From Rhizobium cauense (GTDB lineage Bacteria; Pseudomonadota; Alphaproteobacteria; Rhizobiales; Rhizobiaceae), in NCBI RefSeq assembly GCF_019511525.1, contig NZ_JAEUAT010000014.1:62001-126000 (forward strand): a DNA stretch of 64,000 nt, given 5' to 3'. Below the pieces are notes generated by a model that was not told the DNA's origin, ran no database searches, and worked only from the letters and a program-made list of their open reading frames with translations. How positions within the stretch are numbered: the first letter of the stretch is position 1; each line of letters begins with the position of its first letter. Positions 26,774-35,458 of this stretch are shown one piece after another. A program made the translations under genes and the position numbers.

Positions 26774-27694
26774 GTGCTCGACACACCAATAAAGCAACCG
26801 GTTCAACCGATTTCCGGGGACCCGGAGCCAAAAGGCTGGCTTGGCCTTGCCTTCATCCTGCCAGGCTTCCTGTTCATCCTCGTTCTGTTTCTCATCCCGC
26901 TTGCCATGACCGTCTGGATGAGTTTCTACAACTGGCCGCTGCTCGGCCGCAGGAAGTTCATTGGTCTTGCCAACTACAGTGAGTTGGCAGGCGACATGCA
27001 GCTGTGGCATTCCCTAGGCTTCACGCTTCTTTATACTGTGCTGGTGACGGCTGCCATCTTCGTTGTAGCCTTCCCGCTTGCTCTTCTGGTCGACCGCCCA
27101 CTGCGCTCGGCAGGCTTCTTCCGCACGATCTTCTTCATGCCCGTCGTCATCGGTTTCGGCGCCGCATCCACGCTCTGGATGTGGCTGTTAAACCCAGACA
27201 GTGGCGTTTTCGCCCAGGTACTGCGTGGCATTGGTCTGATCAGCTCCGCGCCCCGACCACTAGAAAGCTTCTGGCCAGCCCTTGCCGTGATCATCCTCAT
27301 GGTTGTCTGGAAGACCTCAGGCTTCACCATGGTCATCTTGTTAACTGGCCTGCAGGGCATTTCCAACGACGTTATAGAGGCTGCCAAGATCGACGGCGCG
27401 AATGTCTTCAGCCGCTTTCGCCGTATCACCTTGCCCCTGATGCGCAATTCACTGGTGCTGGCGTTGGTCCTGAATGTCACGTCGTCCATGCTCGCCTTCG
27501 ACCAGTTCTTCATCATCACCCAGGGAGGACCGGAAAACAGTACGATCTCGGCCGTCTTCTCGATCTATCTCGCATCGTTCTCGTCCTATCGTCTCGGCTA
27601 TGGCTCGGCGCTCTCCTTCGCACTGCTTGTCGTGCTTGTGGCCATCAGTGCCATCCAGTTCGTACTGCTGCGCGAACGTCCGGAGGAAGGTTGA
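26774..27694 (+). CDS. ABC sugar permease, MalF type (GH127 operon)
   Basis: 306 aa from GTG 26774, preceded by AAGGAA at a good distance; the frame is open upstream through the hairpin but that part is not protein-like. Six membrane segments; the EAA loop is DVIEAAKIDGANVFSRFRR. Ends in a TGATG overlap with the next permease. Confidence 0.9.
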   Translation: MLDTPIKQPVQPISGDPEPKGWLGLAFILPGFLFILVLFLIPLAMTVWMSFYNWPLLGRRKFIGLANYSELAGDMQLWHSLGFTLLYTVLVTAAIFVVAFPLALLVDRPLRSAGFFRTIFFMPVVIGFGAASTLWMWLLNPDSGVFAQVLRGIGLISSAPRPLESFWPALAVIILMVVWKTSGFTMVILLTGLQGISNDVIEAAKIDGANVFSRFRRITLPLMRNSLVLALVLNVTSSMLAFDQFFIITQGGPENSTISAVFSIYLASFSSYRLGYGSALSFALLVVLVAISAIQFVLLRERPEEG

Positions 27695-28557
27695 TGACAA
27701 CGTCCCCCACTAAGGCGAACCCGCGTGGCGGCCAGGCTAGCTACCTGCTCTTCCTGTTGGCATCGATCCTCTTCGCAATCTTTTTCATCATGCCGATCGT
27801 GTGGTCCTTCGCCAACTCGTTCAAGCCTGCGGCCGAGGCTCTCGCCAATCCGGCCGCGTTGTTCTCCAAGTCGTTCTCGCTGGAAAACTACAGACGGCTG
27901 GAAAACGTTGGTGCCGGTTGGTACGTCTATGCCGGCAACTCCGTACTGATTGCCATCGGGACAGTGGCGTTGACCGTCATCGTCTCGGTGCCGGCGGGCT
28001 ATGGCTTTTCAAAGTTCCGGTTTCCCGGCCAGTCCATTCTATTTGTACTCATCATGGCAACGATGATGATCCCGTTCCAGTCGATCCTGACACCGCTGTT
28101 CCTGATCCTGAAGATGCTCGGTCTGCAAAACAGCATCTACGGCCTGGTCCTGATCTACGTCACCTTTCAGCTGCCTTTCTCGGTTTTCATGATGCGAAAT
28201 GCCTTCGACGCCGTGCCAAAGGCCCTCATCGAGGCAGCGCGCATAGACGGTGCGTCTCAGGCCACGATCCTGCGCCGTATCATGCTGCCGATTGCACTGC
28301 CCGGCGTGGCAACGGTGGCGATGTTTGCCTTTCTCAACTCGTGGAACGAGTTTCTGGCCGCTCTTATTTTCCTGTCTGATCAGAACAAGTTCACCTTGCC
28401 GATTATGCTCGTGAACGTGTCATCGGGCCTTTATGGCATCATCGACTGGGGCGCTTTGCAGGCAGGTATCGTGGTCACGATGATCCCCTGCATTCTGCTC
28501 TTCCTTCTTTTGCAACGTTACTACGTGCGCGGCCTGACGGCCGGCGCCGTGAAATGA
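27694..28557 (+). CDS. ABC sugar permease, MalG type (GH127 operon)
   Basis: 287 aa from the ATG that shares its A with the upstream stop. Six membrane segments; the EAA loop is VPKALIEAARIDGASQATIL, and the C-terminus is VRGLTAGAVK. The larger open frame upstream is a shadow of the MalF-type gene. Confidence 0.92.
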   Translation: MTTSPTKANPRGGQASYLLFLLASILFAIFFIMPIVWSFANSFKPAAEALANPAALFSKSFSLENYRRLENVGAGWYVYAGNSVLIAIGTVALTVIVSVPAGYGFSKFRFPGQSILFVLIMATMMIPFQSILTPLFLILKMLGLQNSIYGLVLIYVTFQLPFSVFMMRNAFDAVPKALIEAARIDGASQATILRRIMLPIALPGVATVAMFAFLNSWNEFLAALIFLSDQNKFTLPIMLVNVSSGLYGIIDWGALQAGIVVTMIPCILLFLLLQRYYVRGLTAGAVK

Positions 28558-28585
28558 TAGCGGCACGCCCGCTCAAGGAGCCCCC

Positions 28586-30517
28586 ATGCCTACTGCAGAG
28601 AAATTGAAGCAGCGCTCGCTGATCGAGCGCTATGTACCGGTCGACCACACCCAGGTGAAATTTGATGGTGGGTTCTGGAAAAGCTGGACAGAGACAGTGC
28701 GCGACGTGACCATTCCGACGCAGCACATGCGGCTGGAAGAGGAAGGATTTCTCGAGGTGCTCGACTTCGACAAACCCGCCGGCCCGCTGGTCCGCCCGAT
28801 CCAGCCGAGTGGGCTCTCGATGCAGCACTTCTTCGATTCCGATTTCGGCAAGTGGATCGAGGCGGCAAGCTATACCTTGAGGGCTCATCCGAACCCCGAC
28901 ACAGAGGCCAGGATCGACTCGATTGTTGAAAAGCTAGAAGCCGGTCAGATGGCCGACGGCTATCTCAACAGCTGGTTCATTCGTCGCGAACCGGACAAGC
29001 GCTGGACCAACCTTCGCGATCTGCACGAAATGTACTCGATGGGACACCTCCTCGAAGGAGCCGTTGCCTACTTCGACGCGACCGGCAAGCGACGTTTTCT
29101 GGACGTCATGATCCGCGCCGTCGACCATATCATTGACACGTTCGGTCGCGAGCCGGGTAAACTTCGTGGCTACGACGCTCACGAAGAGATCGAGCTTGCA
29201 CTCATCAAGCTTTACCGTGTGACAAAGGATCCGCGCCACCTGAAACTTGCGACCTACTTCGTCGATGAGCGTGGCCAGATGCCATCCTACTATGACGACG
29301 AAGCGCGAAGGCGTGGAGAGGATCCGTCTGACTACGTCTTCCAGACCTATGCCTACAGCCAGGCGCATATGCCAGTGCGCGAACAAACGCAGGTAGTCGG
29401 GCACGCAGTGCGTGCCATGTATCTCTTCTCGGCGATGGCTGATCTTTCGGTAGAGAACGACGACGAAAGCCTGAAGGTTGCCTGTGAGCGCCTGTTCGAC
29501 AACCTGGTGGGACGCCAGCTTTATGTCACCGGTGGCCTTGGCCCCTCCGCGTCGAACGAAGGCTTCACACGCGAGTATGATCTACCGAACGAGACTGCGT
29601 ACGCCGAGACCTGCGCTGCCGTGGCGCTCGGCTTCTTCAGCCATCGCATGGCTCAGATCGAACTCGACAGCAAGTTCACTGACAAGCTTGAAACAGTCCT
29701 CTACAACGGTGCGCTCTCAGGGATCTCGCGCGATGGCGAACACTACTTCTATGAAAACGTGCTCGAGAGCCATGGACAGAACCGCCGATGGAAGTGGCAC
29801 TATTGCCCCTGCTGCCCAACCAACATCGCTCGCTTCATTACATCGCTTGGCCAATACTTCTATTCAACCAGGTGTGACGAGGTCGCCATCCACCTCTACG
29901 GCGAAAGTTCTGCAGAACTGTCAGTGGGTGATACTCTCCTGCGTCTCAAGCAGACGACCGAATATCCGTGGAACGGTGATGTCAGGATTTCGGTTGGCCT
30001 TGATCGGCAGAAGCGTTTTGCCATGCGTGTGCGCGTTCCGGGCTGGTGCCGTCAAGCGAAGGCATCCGTCAATGGAGAGAGCATAGCGCTCAATGTGATC
30101 AAAGGATATGCAGCAATCGAGCGTGAGTGGCTTGACGGCGACGAAGTGCGACTTGACTTCAACATGCCCGTCGATCGCCTCTATGCGCATCCGGCCGCAA
30201 CGGAGGATAACGGCCGCTTTGCGCTGCGCCGTGGACCGGTCATTTTTTGCGTGGAGGAAGCCGACATTGGTACGGAACCGCAGCGACTGCGGTTGCCCTC
30301 GCGAGGCGAGATTGCAGTGAGGTACGACGACACACTTCTAGGCGGCGCGACGGTCCTGGAGGGCGACGCCATGGAGGCAGACGCAACCGACTGGAAGGAA
30401 ACTCTCTATCGCACGCAGCCGCCCGCGTTAAAGCCGACACGCTTCAAGGCTATCCCCTACCACCTGTGGGCCAACCGCGAGCCCGGCGCGATGGCCGTTT
30501 GGCTGCACGAGAAGTAA
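28586..30517 (+). CDS. GH127 family beta-L-arabinofuranosidase
   Basis: 643 aa, the usual length for the GH127 (formerly DUF1680) alpha/alpha-barrel family. The characterised member HypBA1 uses a zinc-bound cysteine nucleophile with a Glu and two more Cys as ligands; here the equivalents are Glu341 and Cys343 in AYAETCAAV and Cys409-Cys410 in HYCPCCPTN. GGLGPSASNEGFTREYDLPN precedes them. No signal peptide, so it acts in the cytoplasm on imported arabinosides. In plants this linkage occurs in hydroxyproline-linked arabinans of extensins. GGAGCCCCC precedes the ATG. Family assignment is firm; the exact substrate is inferred. Confidence 0.88.
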   Translation: MPTAEKLKQRSLIERYVPVDHTQVKFDGGFWKSWTETVRDVTIPTQHMRLEEEGFLEVLDFDKPAGPLVRPIQPSGLSMQHFFDSDFGKWIEAASYTLRAHPNPDTEARIDSIVEKLEAGQMADGYLNSWFIRREPDKRWTNLRDLHEMYSMGHLLEGAVAYFDATGKRRFLDVMIRAVDHIIDTFGREPGKLRGYDAHEEIELALIKLYRVTKDPRHLKLATYFVDERGQMPSYYDDEARRRGEDPSDYVFQTYAYSQAHMPVREQTQVVGHAVRAMYLFSAMADLSVENDDESLKVACERLFDNLVGRQLYVTGGLGPSASNEGFTREYDLPNETAYAETCAAVALGFFSHRMAQIELDSKFTDKLETVLYNGALSGISRDGEHYFYENVLESHGQNRRWKWHYCPCCPTNIARFITSLGQYFYSTRCDEVAIHLYGESSAELSVGDTLLRLKQTTEYPWNGDVRISVGLDRQKRFAMRVRVPGWCRQAKASVNGESIALNVIKGYAAIEREWLDGDEVRLDFNMPVDRLYAHPAATEDNGRFALRRGPVIFCVEEADIGTEPQRLRLPSRGEIAVRYDDTLLGGATVLEGDAMEADATDWKETLYRTQPPALKPTRFKAIPYHLWANREPGAMAVWLHEK

Positions 30518-30527
30518 GGAGGCGACG

Positions 30528-31625
30528 ATGGCACGGCTCGAACTGCGAAATGTAGTCAAATCCTACGGCATCTATGAAGCCGTACGCGGCATCAATCTTG
30601 AGATTGAGGACAACGAGTTCGTTGTCTTTGTAGGTCCGTCGGGCTGCGGCAAGTCGACGACACTCAGAATGATCGCCGGGCTGGAGCACATAACAGGCGG
30701 CGATATCGTCATCGGCGATCAGGTGGTAAACCGCCTTGGTCCGGGTCGACGCGATATCGCAATGGTGTTTCAAAACTACGCTCTCTATCCGCATATGAGC
30801 GTACGTGAGAACATTTCCTTCTGCCTCGAACAACAGAAGCTGCCGCAGTCCGAAATTGACAGCCGCATATCCCGTGCAGCTGAAACGCTCCATATTACGG
30901 AGTTGCTGTCGCGCCGTCCGGGCCAGCTTTCTGGTGGACAGCGCCAACGGGTCGCCATGGGGCGCGCCATCGTACGCAATCCCAAGGTCTTTCTGTTCGA
31001 TGAACCGCTGTCCAATCTCGATGCCAAACTGCGCGTGCAGATGCGCACCGAGATAAAGAGGCTGCATCAGCTTCTTCCGACCACGACCGTCTATGTGACA
31101 CACGACCAGGTCGAAGCAATGACAATGGCTGACCGCGTCGTCGTCATGAACGGTGGCATCATCGAGCAAGCGGGACCGCCTCAGGAGCTCTACCACCATC
31201 CCGTCAGCCAGTTCGTGGCCGGTTTCATCGGTTCGCCGGCGATGAATTTCCTTTCGGCGCGACTGGAAGGATATGATGATGGACTTGTCGTGGTCCTCGA
31301 GGACGGAACCCGGCTTGCGGTACCTCCCGCCAGAGCCGAAGCTTATAAGGCTCACGCGGGCAGGCCTGTCGTCTTCGGTATCCGACCAGAAGCAATCTCG
31401 TCTGAAGCGTCGAAGCCTGGTTTCGAAACCATCAAAGCGGATGTTGATCTGGTTGAGCCACTCGGGCCTGAAACGATGATCTATTTCAACATTGGCTCGG
31501 TCATTATTTGCGCAAGCATTGATCCTGAAAGCGACCCGCGCCCTGGCACCCGAATGCCCCTCTCGTTCAACATGAACCGCATGCACCTGTTTGACCCGGA
31601 CGGAGGCAGATCGCTTTCGCTCTGA
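30528..31625 (+). CDS. ABC importer ATPase, UgpC/MsmK type (GH127 operon)
   Basis: 365 aa. Walker A GPSGCGKST (residues about 36-44), Q-loop VFQNYALYPHMSV, signature LSGGQRQRV, Walker B FLFDEPLSNLD, switch His in YVTHDQVEAMT, and a TOBE tail (FGIRPEAI). An AGGAGG site precedes the ATG, ten bases after the GH127 stop. It is the ATPase missing from the SBP-MalF-MalG set upstream, so the GH127 gene is nested inside the importer operon. Confidence 0.92.
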   Translation: MARLELRNVVKSYGIYEAVRGINLEIEDNEFVVFVGPSGCGKSTTLRMIAGLEHITGGDIVIGDQVVNRLGPGRRDIAMVFQNYALYPHMSVRENISFCLEQQKLPQSEIDSRISRAAETLHITELLSRRPGQLSGGQRQRVAMGRAIVRNPKVFLFDEPLSNLDAKLRVQMRTEIKRLHQLLPTTTVYVTHDQVEAMTMADRVVVMNGGIIEQAGPPQELYHHPVSQFVAGFIGSPAMNFLSARLEGYDDGLVVVLEDGTRLAVPPARAEAYKAHAGRPVVFGIRPEAISSEASKPGFETIKADVDLVEPLGPETMIYFNIGSVIICASIDPESDPRPGTRMPLSFNMNRMHLFDPDGGRSLSL

Positions 31626-31655
31626 TGGCCACCGTCAGTGTGAACAAAGCGGTCT

Positions 31656-31687
31656 GAGTTCACTCCCGAGCGAACAGGGGTGAACTC
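31656..31687. terminator. Bidirectional terminator hairpin
   Basis: GAGTTCACTCC pairs with GGGGTGAACTC over 11 positions (one T-G pair) around a 10-nt loop, between the convergent ATPase and S33 hydrolase genes. Confidence 0.6.
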
Positions 31688-31715
31688 GTCCGCCTTGATC
31701 GTTTGCCGGTCAATG

Positions 31716-33017
31716 TTAGCTAGCGAGCGGCCCTCCGCGATCACGCACCATCTGCCTGAGCCGCGAAAAGACAGCTGGTGATTGACGTACGCCGTCATGT
31801 TCGAACTCGTTGGTGACCCAGGTTTGAACGTTGCCAACGAGGCGCGCGGTCTCCAACGACAGTTCCGCGTCAACGTACATGTCGTCGAAGTAGACTGCGG
31901 CAGCCACAGGAATCTCGTTTGATGCGAGTCTCGCCGGCTCGTAAAGTTGCTCGAACCGATCGTAGCGCGCCAACCCCTCCACTGCGTTACGGAACGGGCG
32001 CAGTGAACGGATTTCCTCAAACATCCATGGGTACATCATCTCGCCCGTTAGATAGAGCGGGCGCTCTGACACACCGAACTCCGGAAAGTCTGACCGCACG
32101 CGCTCGGCCGCCCATCCTGTTGGCTCTGTCGCCTGTCCGTAGATGCTTTCCTGAAGCGCCGCGAACATCGGGTTGCCATCATAAGAGGTCAGGGACATGA
32201 CAGCGCTAAGGAAGGCATCAGAAAATCGCGTTTCCTCAGGATCAGCAAAAGCCTCATCAACAAGCCAGTGAATATTCTCGTAACCGGGCGCCATCCCAAA
32301 ATCGATGCCGATGGTCTGAAATCTGCGCACCGTCAGGCAGTCTCCGTCCGGAAGCCTAACATCGCCCGCAGCGATACAGTCAGCAATCCGACCAATTCGA
32401 TCGTGGTCTGTAGGATAGCGCTTGTAAAACTCACGGTTTTTGGCGGCCACCCGGGGATATGTGCGGCGGTAAACCTCATCGGCTGTAGCTGACAAGCCGG
32501 CAAGCCCGCCGGTGACATAGCACGCCGCCAATCCTTCTGGTGCCTGCGAGAGATAGGTGAGTGTCAAAAAGCCGCCGTAGCTTTGGCCGAGCGTTTCCCA
32601 TCGTCCACCACCGAAAACTGTCCTTCTGATATGTTCGCAGTCGGCAACAATGCTGTCGGCGCGAAAATGACTGAGGTACTCGGCCGCCGCTTTCCCATTG
32701 CCGAAACCCGCCATGGTGGCGCTCTCGATGCGTGTGCTCCTGCCCGTGCCGCGTTGGTCGAGAAGAACCACGCGGTGCGTCTTCAGTGCCTCACCTAGCC
32801 AGGGCGGACCGCCTCCGACAGGACGCGGCGATTTTCCGCCGGGGCCCCCTTGCAGGAAGAGAAGGATCGGCAAGGTGTCCTTCCTGCGTGTCGGATCTGA
32901 TACCTCGCGCGCGAACACCTTGATCGTTGCCTGTTCCTGGCGCTTCCAGTCCAGGGGAACGTCGACGAGATGATCGCGGATGTGAATGCCTGGAATCGTG
33001 TATTCGCTGATGAGCAT
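31716..33017 (-). CDS. Alpha/beta hydrolase, proline iminopeptidase-like (S33)
   Basis: 433 aa. The S33 pattern is visible: LQGGPGGKSPRP (the HGGPG oxyanion motif with Gln for His), LLDQRGTGRST, and the nucleophile elbow GQSYGGF. A long cap and C-terminal part contain LVGNVQTWVTNEFEHDGVR with a candidate His. Members remove N-terminal proline from peptides. No signal peptide. Divergent from an M24B Xaa-Pro peptidase 100 bp away, so both may share control. The length exceeds the 310-320 aa of classical enzymes and matches the larger S33 subgroup. Confidence 0.82.
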   Translation of the reverse strand: MLISEYTIPGIHIRDHLVDVPLDWKRQEQATIKVFAREVSDPTRRKDTLPILLFLQGGPGGKSPRPVGGGPPWLGEALKTHRVVLLDQRGTGRSTRIESATMAGFGNGKAAAEYLSHFRADSIVADCEHIRRTVFGGGRWETLGQSYGGFLTLTYLSQAPEGLAACYVTGGLAGLSATADEVYRRTYPRVAAKNREFYKRYPTDHDRIGRIADCIAAGDVRLPDGDCLTVRRFQTIGIDFGMAPGYENIHWLVDEAFADPEETRFSDAFLSAVMSLTSYDGNPMFAALQESIYGQATEPTGWAAERVRSDFPEFGVSERPLYLTGEMMYPWMFEEIRSLRPFRNAVEGLARYDRFEQLYEPARLASNEIPVAAAVYFDDMYVDAELSLETARLVGNVQTWVTNEFEHDGVRQSPAVFSRLRQMVRDRGGPLAS

Positions 33018-33117
33018 GTTACAAACCTGGATTTGCGTGTCGACAACTTGCCTACAATTGCCCTAACCTGGAATCAAGCATCTCGTTTCGAAGCATTGGT
33101 CGCAGGTAGATAGTCGC

Positions 33118-34263
33118 ATGTTGCATTCCCCCTGGTCTCATCCCGTCTCGGCAATCACGCAAGAGGAGCGCTACGGCCGTTTGTCGCGACTGCGTGAACG
33201 GATGCACACCGATGGCGTCACGGCAACCTTCCTTGGGCCAAGCGAGAGCCTGCGCTACTTCACCGGTCTTGTCTGGCATCTGAGCGAGAGACTGCTGGGC
33301 GCAGTCGTGACAGACGAGACACTCACCTACATCGTGCCGGGCTTCGAGCGCAGTCGCGTTGAGTCACTCCCTCACCTGCCGGGTGACATTCTTGGTTGGG
33401 AAGAGGACGAAAATGGCGTCGAGCTCGTTGCGAGATTGCTCGGTCCAATAGGCAGCCTCGCACTTGATGACGCGCTCCCGCTTGCCTTCTACCATGCATT
33501 TGCCGAAGAGATGGGTGCTGCCCGGCTTGTTGACGCCGGACCACTCCTCCGCTCGATACGGGCGATCAAGTCACCAGGCGAGATCGCTCTAATACAATAC
33601 GCAATGAACATCACGTTGGGCATCCACCGTGAGATTCGAAGCACGATCGCGCCTGGTGTCGCCGCATCGGAAGTGGCTCGCCTGATCGACAAGATGCATC
33701 GGGATGCCGGTGCCGACAATGGCTCGAGTTTCTGCATAGTGTCATTTGGAGCCGCGACATCGCTGCCGCACGGCGCAGATGGTGAGCAGGTCCTCGAACC
33801 TGGTGACGTCATTCTGGTTGATACCGGCTGCCGCATTGACGGATATCACTCTGACCTGACACGCACTTACATGCTTGACGGTGGCGATCGCGATTTCGAG
33901 CGAGCATGGTCAATCGAACGCCAAGGACAGGAGGCGGTGTTCGAGGCGGCGAAGCTCGGTGCGCCGTGCGAAAGCCTCGACGATGCGGCTCGCAATGTGT
34001 TTGCCCGTCATGGCCTCGGCCCGGACTATCGTCTGCCTGGCTTGCCGCACCGCGCCGGTCATGGCCTCGGTCTCGAGATCCATGAGGCACCGTTCATCGT
34101 CAGGGGGAACAAAACACAACTTGCTCCGGGAATGTGTTTTTCGAACGAGCCAATGATTGTCTTTCCCGGTGCATTCGGCGTCAGATTAGAGGATCACATC
34201 CACATGACCGAAGCCGGTCCGCACTGGTTCACGACGCCCGCAGGAAGTCCAACCGAGGTTTAG
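33118..34263 (+). CDS. Xaa-Pro peptidase, M24B family
   Basis: 381 aa. N-terminal creatinase-like domain (about 1-140) and C-terminal pita-bread catalytic domain. Metal ligands are visible: Asp235 in ILVDTGCRIDGYHSDLTRTY with Asp246, the His in GHGLGLEIHEAPF, the Glu in FSNEPMIVFPG and a final Glu in GVRLEDHIHMTE. These enzymes cut after the residue preceding proline. Cytosolic. Divergent from the S33 peptidase; together they could break down proline-rich peptides. Confidence 0.88.
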   Translation: MLHSPWSHPVSAITQEERYGRLSRLRERMHTDGVTATFLGPSESLRYFTGLVWHLSERLLGAVVTDETLTYIVPGFERSRVESLPHLPGDILGWEEDENGVELVARLLGPIGSLALDDALPLAFYHAFAEEMGAARLVDAGPLLRSIRAIKSPGEIALIQYAMNITLGIHREIRSTIAPGVAASEVARLIDKMHRDAGADNGSSFCIVSFGAATSLPHGADGEQVLEPGDVILVDTGCRIDGYHSDLTRTYMLDGGDRDFERAWSIERQGQEAVFEAAKLGAPCESLDDAARNVFARHGLGPDYRLPGLPHRAGHGLGLEIHEAPFIVRGNKTQLAPGMCFSNEPMIVFPGAFGVRLEDHIHMTEAGPHWFTTPAGSPTEV

Positions 34264-34417
34264 AGCGAGAACTGCAGCCGCTGAAAATCCGCTTCGCCGT
34301 CAGCGAGGCCCCTTAGGCTGATCGCAACCAAATTTGTCACCGCCGTTCGCTGCATCAGGCAGCCGGCAAAGAGGGCGGTGATGGCCACTGAGCCTTCTCC
34401 GTCACTGCCGGCGGTTC

Positions 34418-34561
34418 CTATTTTTCCTCGACCGAGATCCCCTTCTCGCCGATCGAAATATTAACCCCTGAAGGCTTTGTTTCCTCGCGGAAAATGTAAA
34501 TCCCCATGCCCAATACCACGACTATCAAAATTCCGATCAGGAGGTACGGGCCATTGCGCAT
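34418..34561 (-). CDS. Small single-span membrane protein
   Basis: 47 aa from ATG 34559-34561 (AGAGGA upstream). One hydrophobic segment, YLLIGILIVVVLGMGIYIF, then a short soluble tail ISIGEKGISVEEK. Short proteins of this design occur widely in rhizobia. Function unknown. Divergent from the HAD gene. Confidence 0.65.
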   Translation of the reverse strand: MRNGPYLLIGILIVVVLGMGIYIFREETKPSGVNISIGEKGISVEEK

Positions 34562-34607
34562 GTTTGTTATCCTCTTGCTATTGAACAGTTTAACATAGGA
34601 AGCCAGC

Positions 34608-35366
34608 ATGCGTTGGCAACTCAGTCAGCGGGAGTGCGCCGTGACATCGCAAATCCATGCCGTCCAATTTCTGGGTTTCGACACCTTCGGCACGATCGTT
34701 GACTGGAGGACGGGCGTTGCGCGAGCGGTAAATTCGTTTGCAAGCGAACATGGTCTCTCAATCGACCCTTTTGACTTCGCCGACCGATGGCGGGCACTCT
34801 ATCAGCCAGCGATGGAGGAGGTTCGTTCCGGCAGGCGTGGATGGGTAGCGCTCGAAGTTCTGCATCGTGAAAACCTGGAAACAGTCCTTCGCACCATGGG
34901 ATTGGATGTCGCCGCCTTCGACGATCAGCAGCTCGCGCACGTCAACCGTGCCTGGGAGCGGCTCGATCCGTGGCCGGACTCCGTCGAAGGTTTACGACGC
35001 CTCAAGAAGCGCTATACGATCGCTCCCATTTCGAACGGAAGCATTGCCGGCATGACGGAACTAGCGCGGTTTGGTGGCTTGCCGTGGCAGTTTATCCTTG
35101 GAGCAGAGATCACAAGGACCTACAAGCCGCAGCCGCAGACCTATCTCGGATCGGTGAAGGCAGCAGGGCAGAGACCGAAAACAAGTGCAATGGTCGCCGC
35201 TCACAACAGCGATCTATCAGCGGCACGCGCTCTGGGCATGGCGACAGTGTTCATTCGTCGACCAATCGAACATGGCCCAGATCAGACAACAGATCTCGAA
35301 CCAGAGGACGACTGGGATATCATAGCTCAGAACCTGATCGAAGTGGCCGAACGCCTTGGATGCTGA
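34608..35366 (+). CDS. HAD hydrolase, haloacid dehalogenase type II-like
   Basis: 252 aa. Motif I is GFDTFGTIVDW with the nucleophilic Asp, motif II PISNGSIAGM, the Lys in TYKPQPQTY, and motif III AAHNSDLSAARALGMATVF, all as in L-2-haloacid dehalogenases. TAGGAAG precedes the ATG. Many such proteins are general phosphatases or dehalogenases; the substrate cannot be read. Convergent with the cyclopropane-synthase-like gene. Confidence 0.85.
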   Translation: MRWQLSQRECAVTSQIHAVQFLGFDTFGTIVDWRTGVARAVNSFASEHGLSIDPFDFADRWRALYQPAMEEVRSGRRGWVALEVLHRENLETVLRTMGLDVAAFDDQQLAHVNRAWERLDPWPDSVEGLRRLKKRYTIAPISNGSIAGMTELARFGGLPWQFILGAEITRTYKPQPQTYLGSVKAAGQRPKTSAMVAAHNSDLSAARALGMATVFIRRPIEHGPDQTTDLEPEDDWDIIAQNLIEVAERLGC

Positions 35367-35394
35367 CGCATGGCCAAAGAGCCCGCCAATGTGC

Positions 35395-35411
35395 CGACGC
35401 CAATGGCGTCG
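35395..35411. terminator. Short hairpin between convergent genes
   Basis: CGACGCC-AAT-GGCGTCG, a 7-bp stem between the HAD and cyclopropane-synthase-like stops. No T-run. Confidence 0.4.
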
Positions 35412-35458
35412 CAGTCCCTCCCGCGTTCACGCGGCGCATGCTGCAAGGACCTCTCATC

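Noticed and set aside
27004..27693. Upstream extension of the second MalG-type permease frame
   Set aside because: Same situation: it is a shadow of the MalF-type gene; the TGATG overlap gives the real start.
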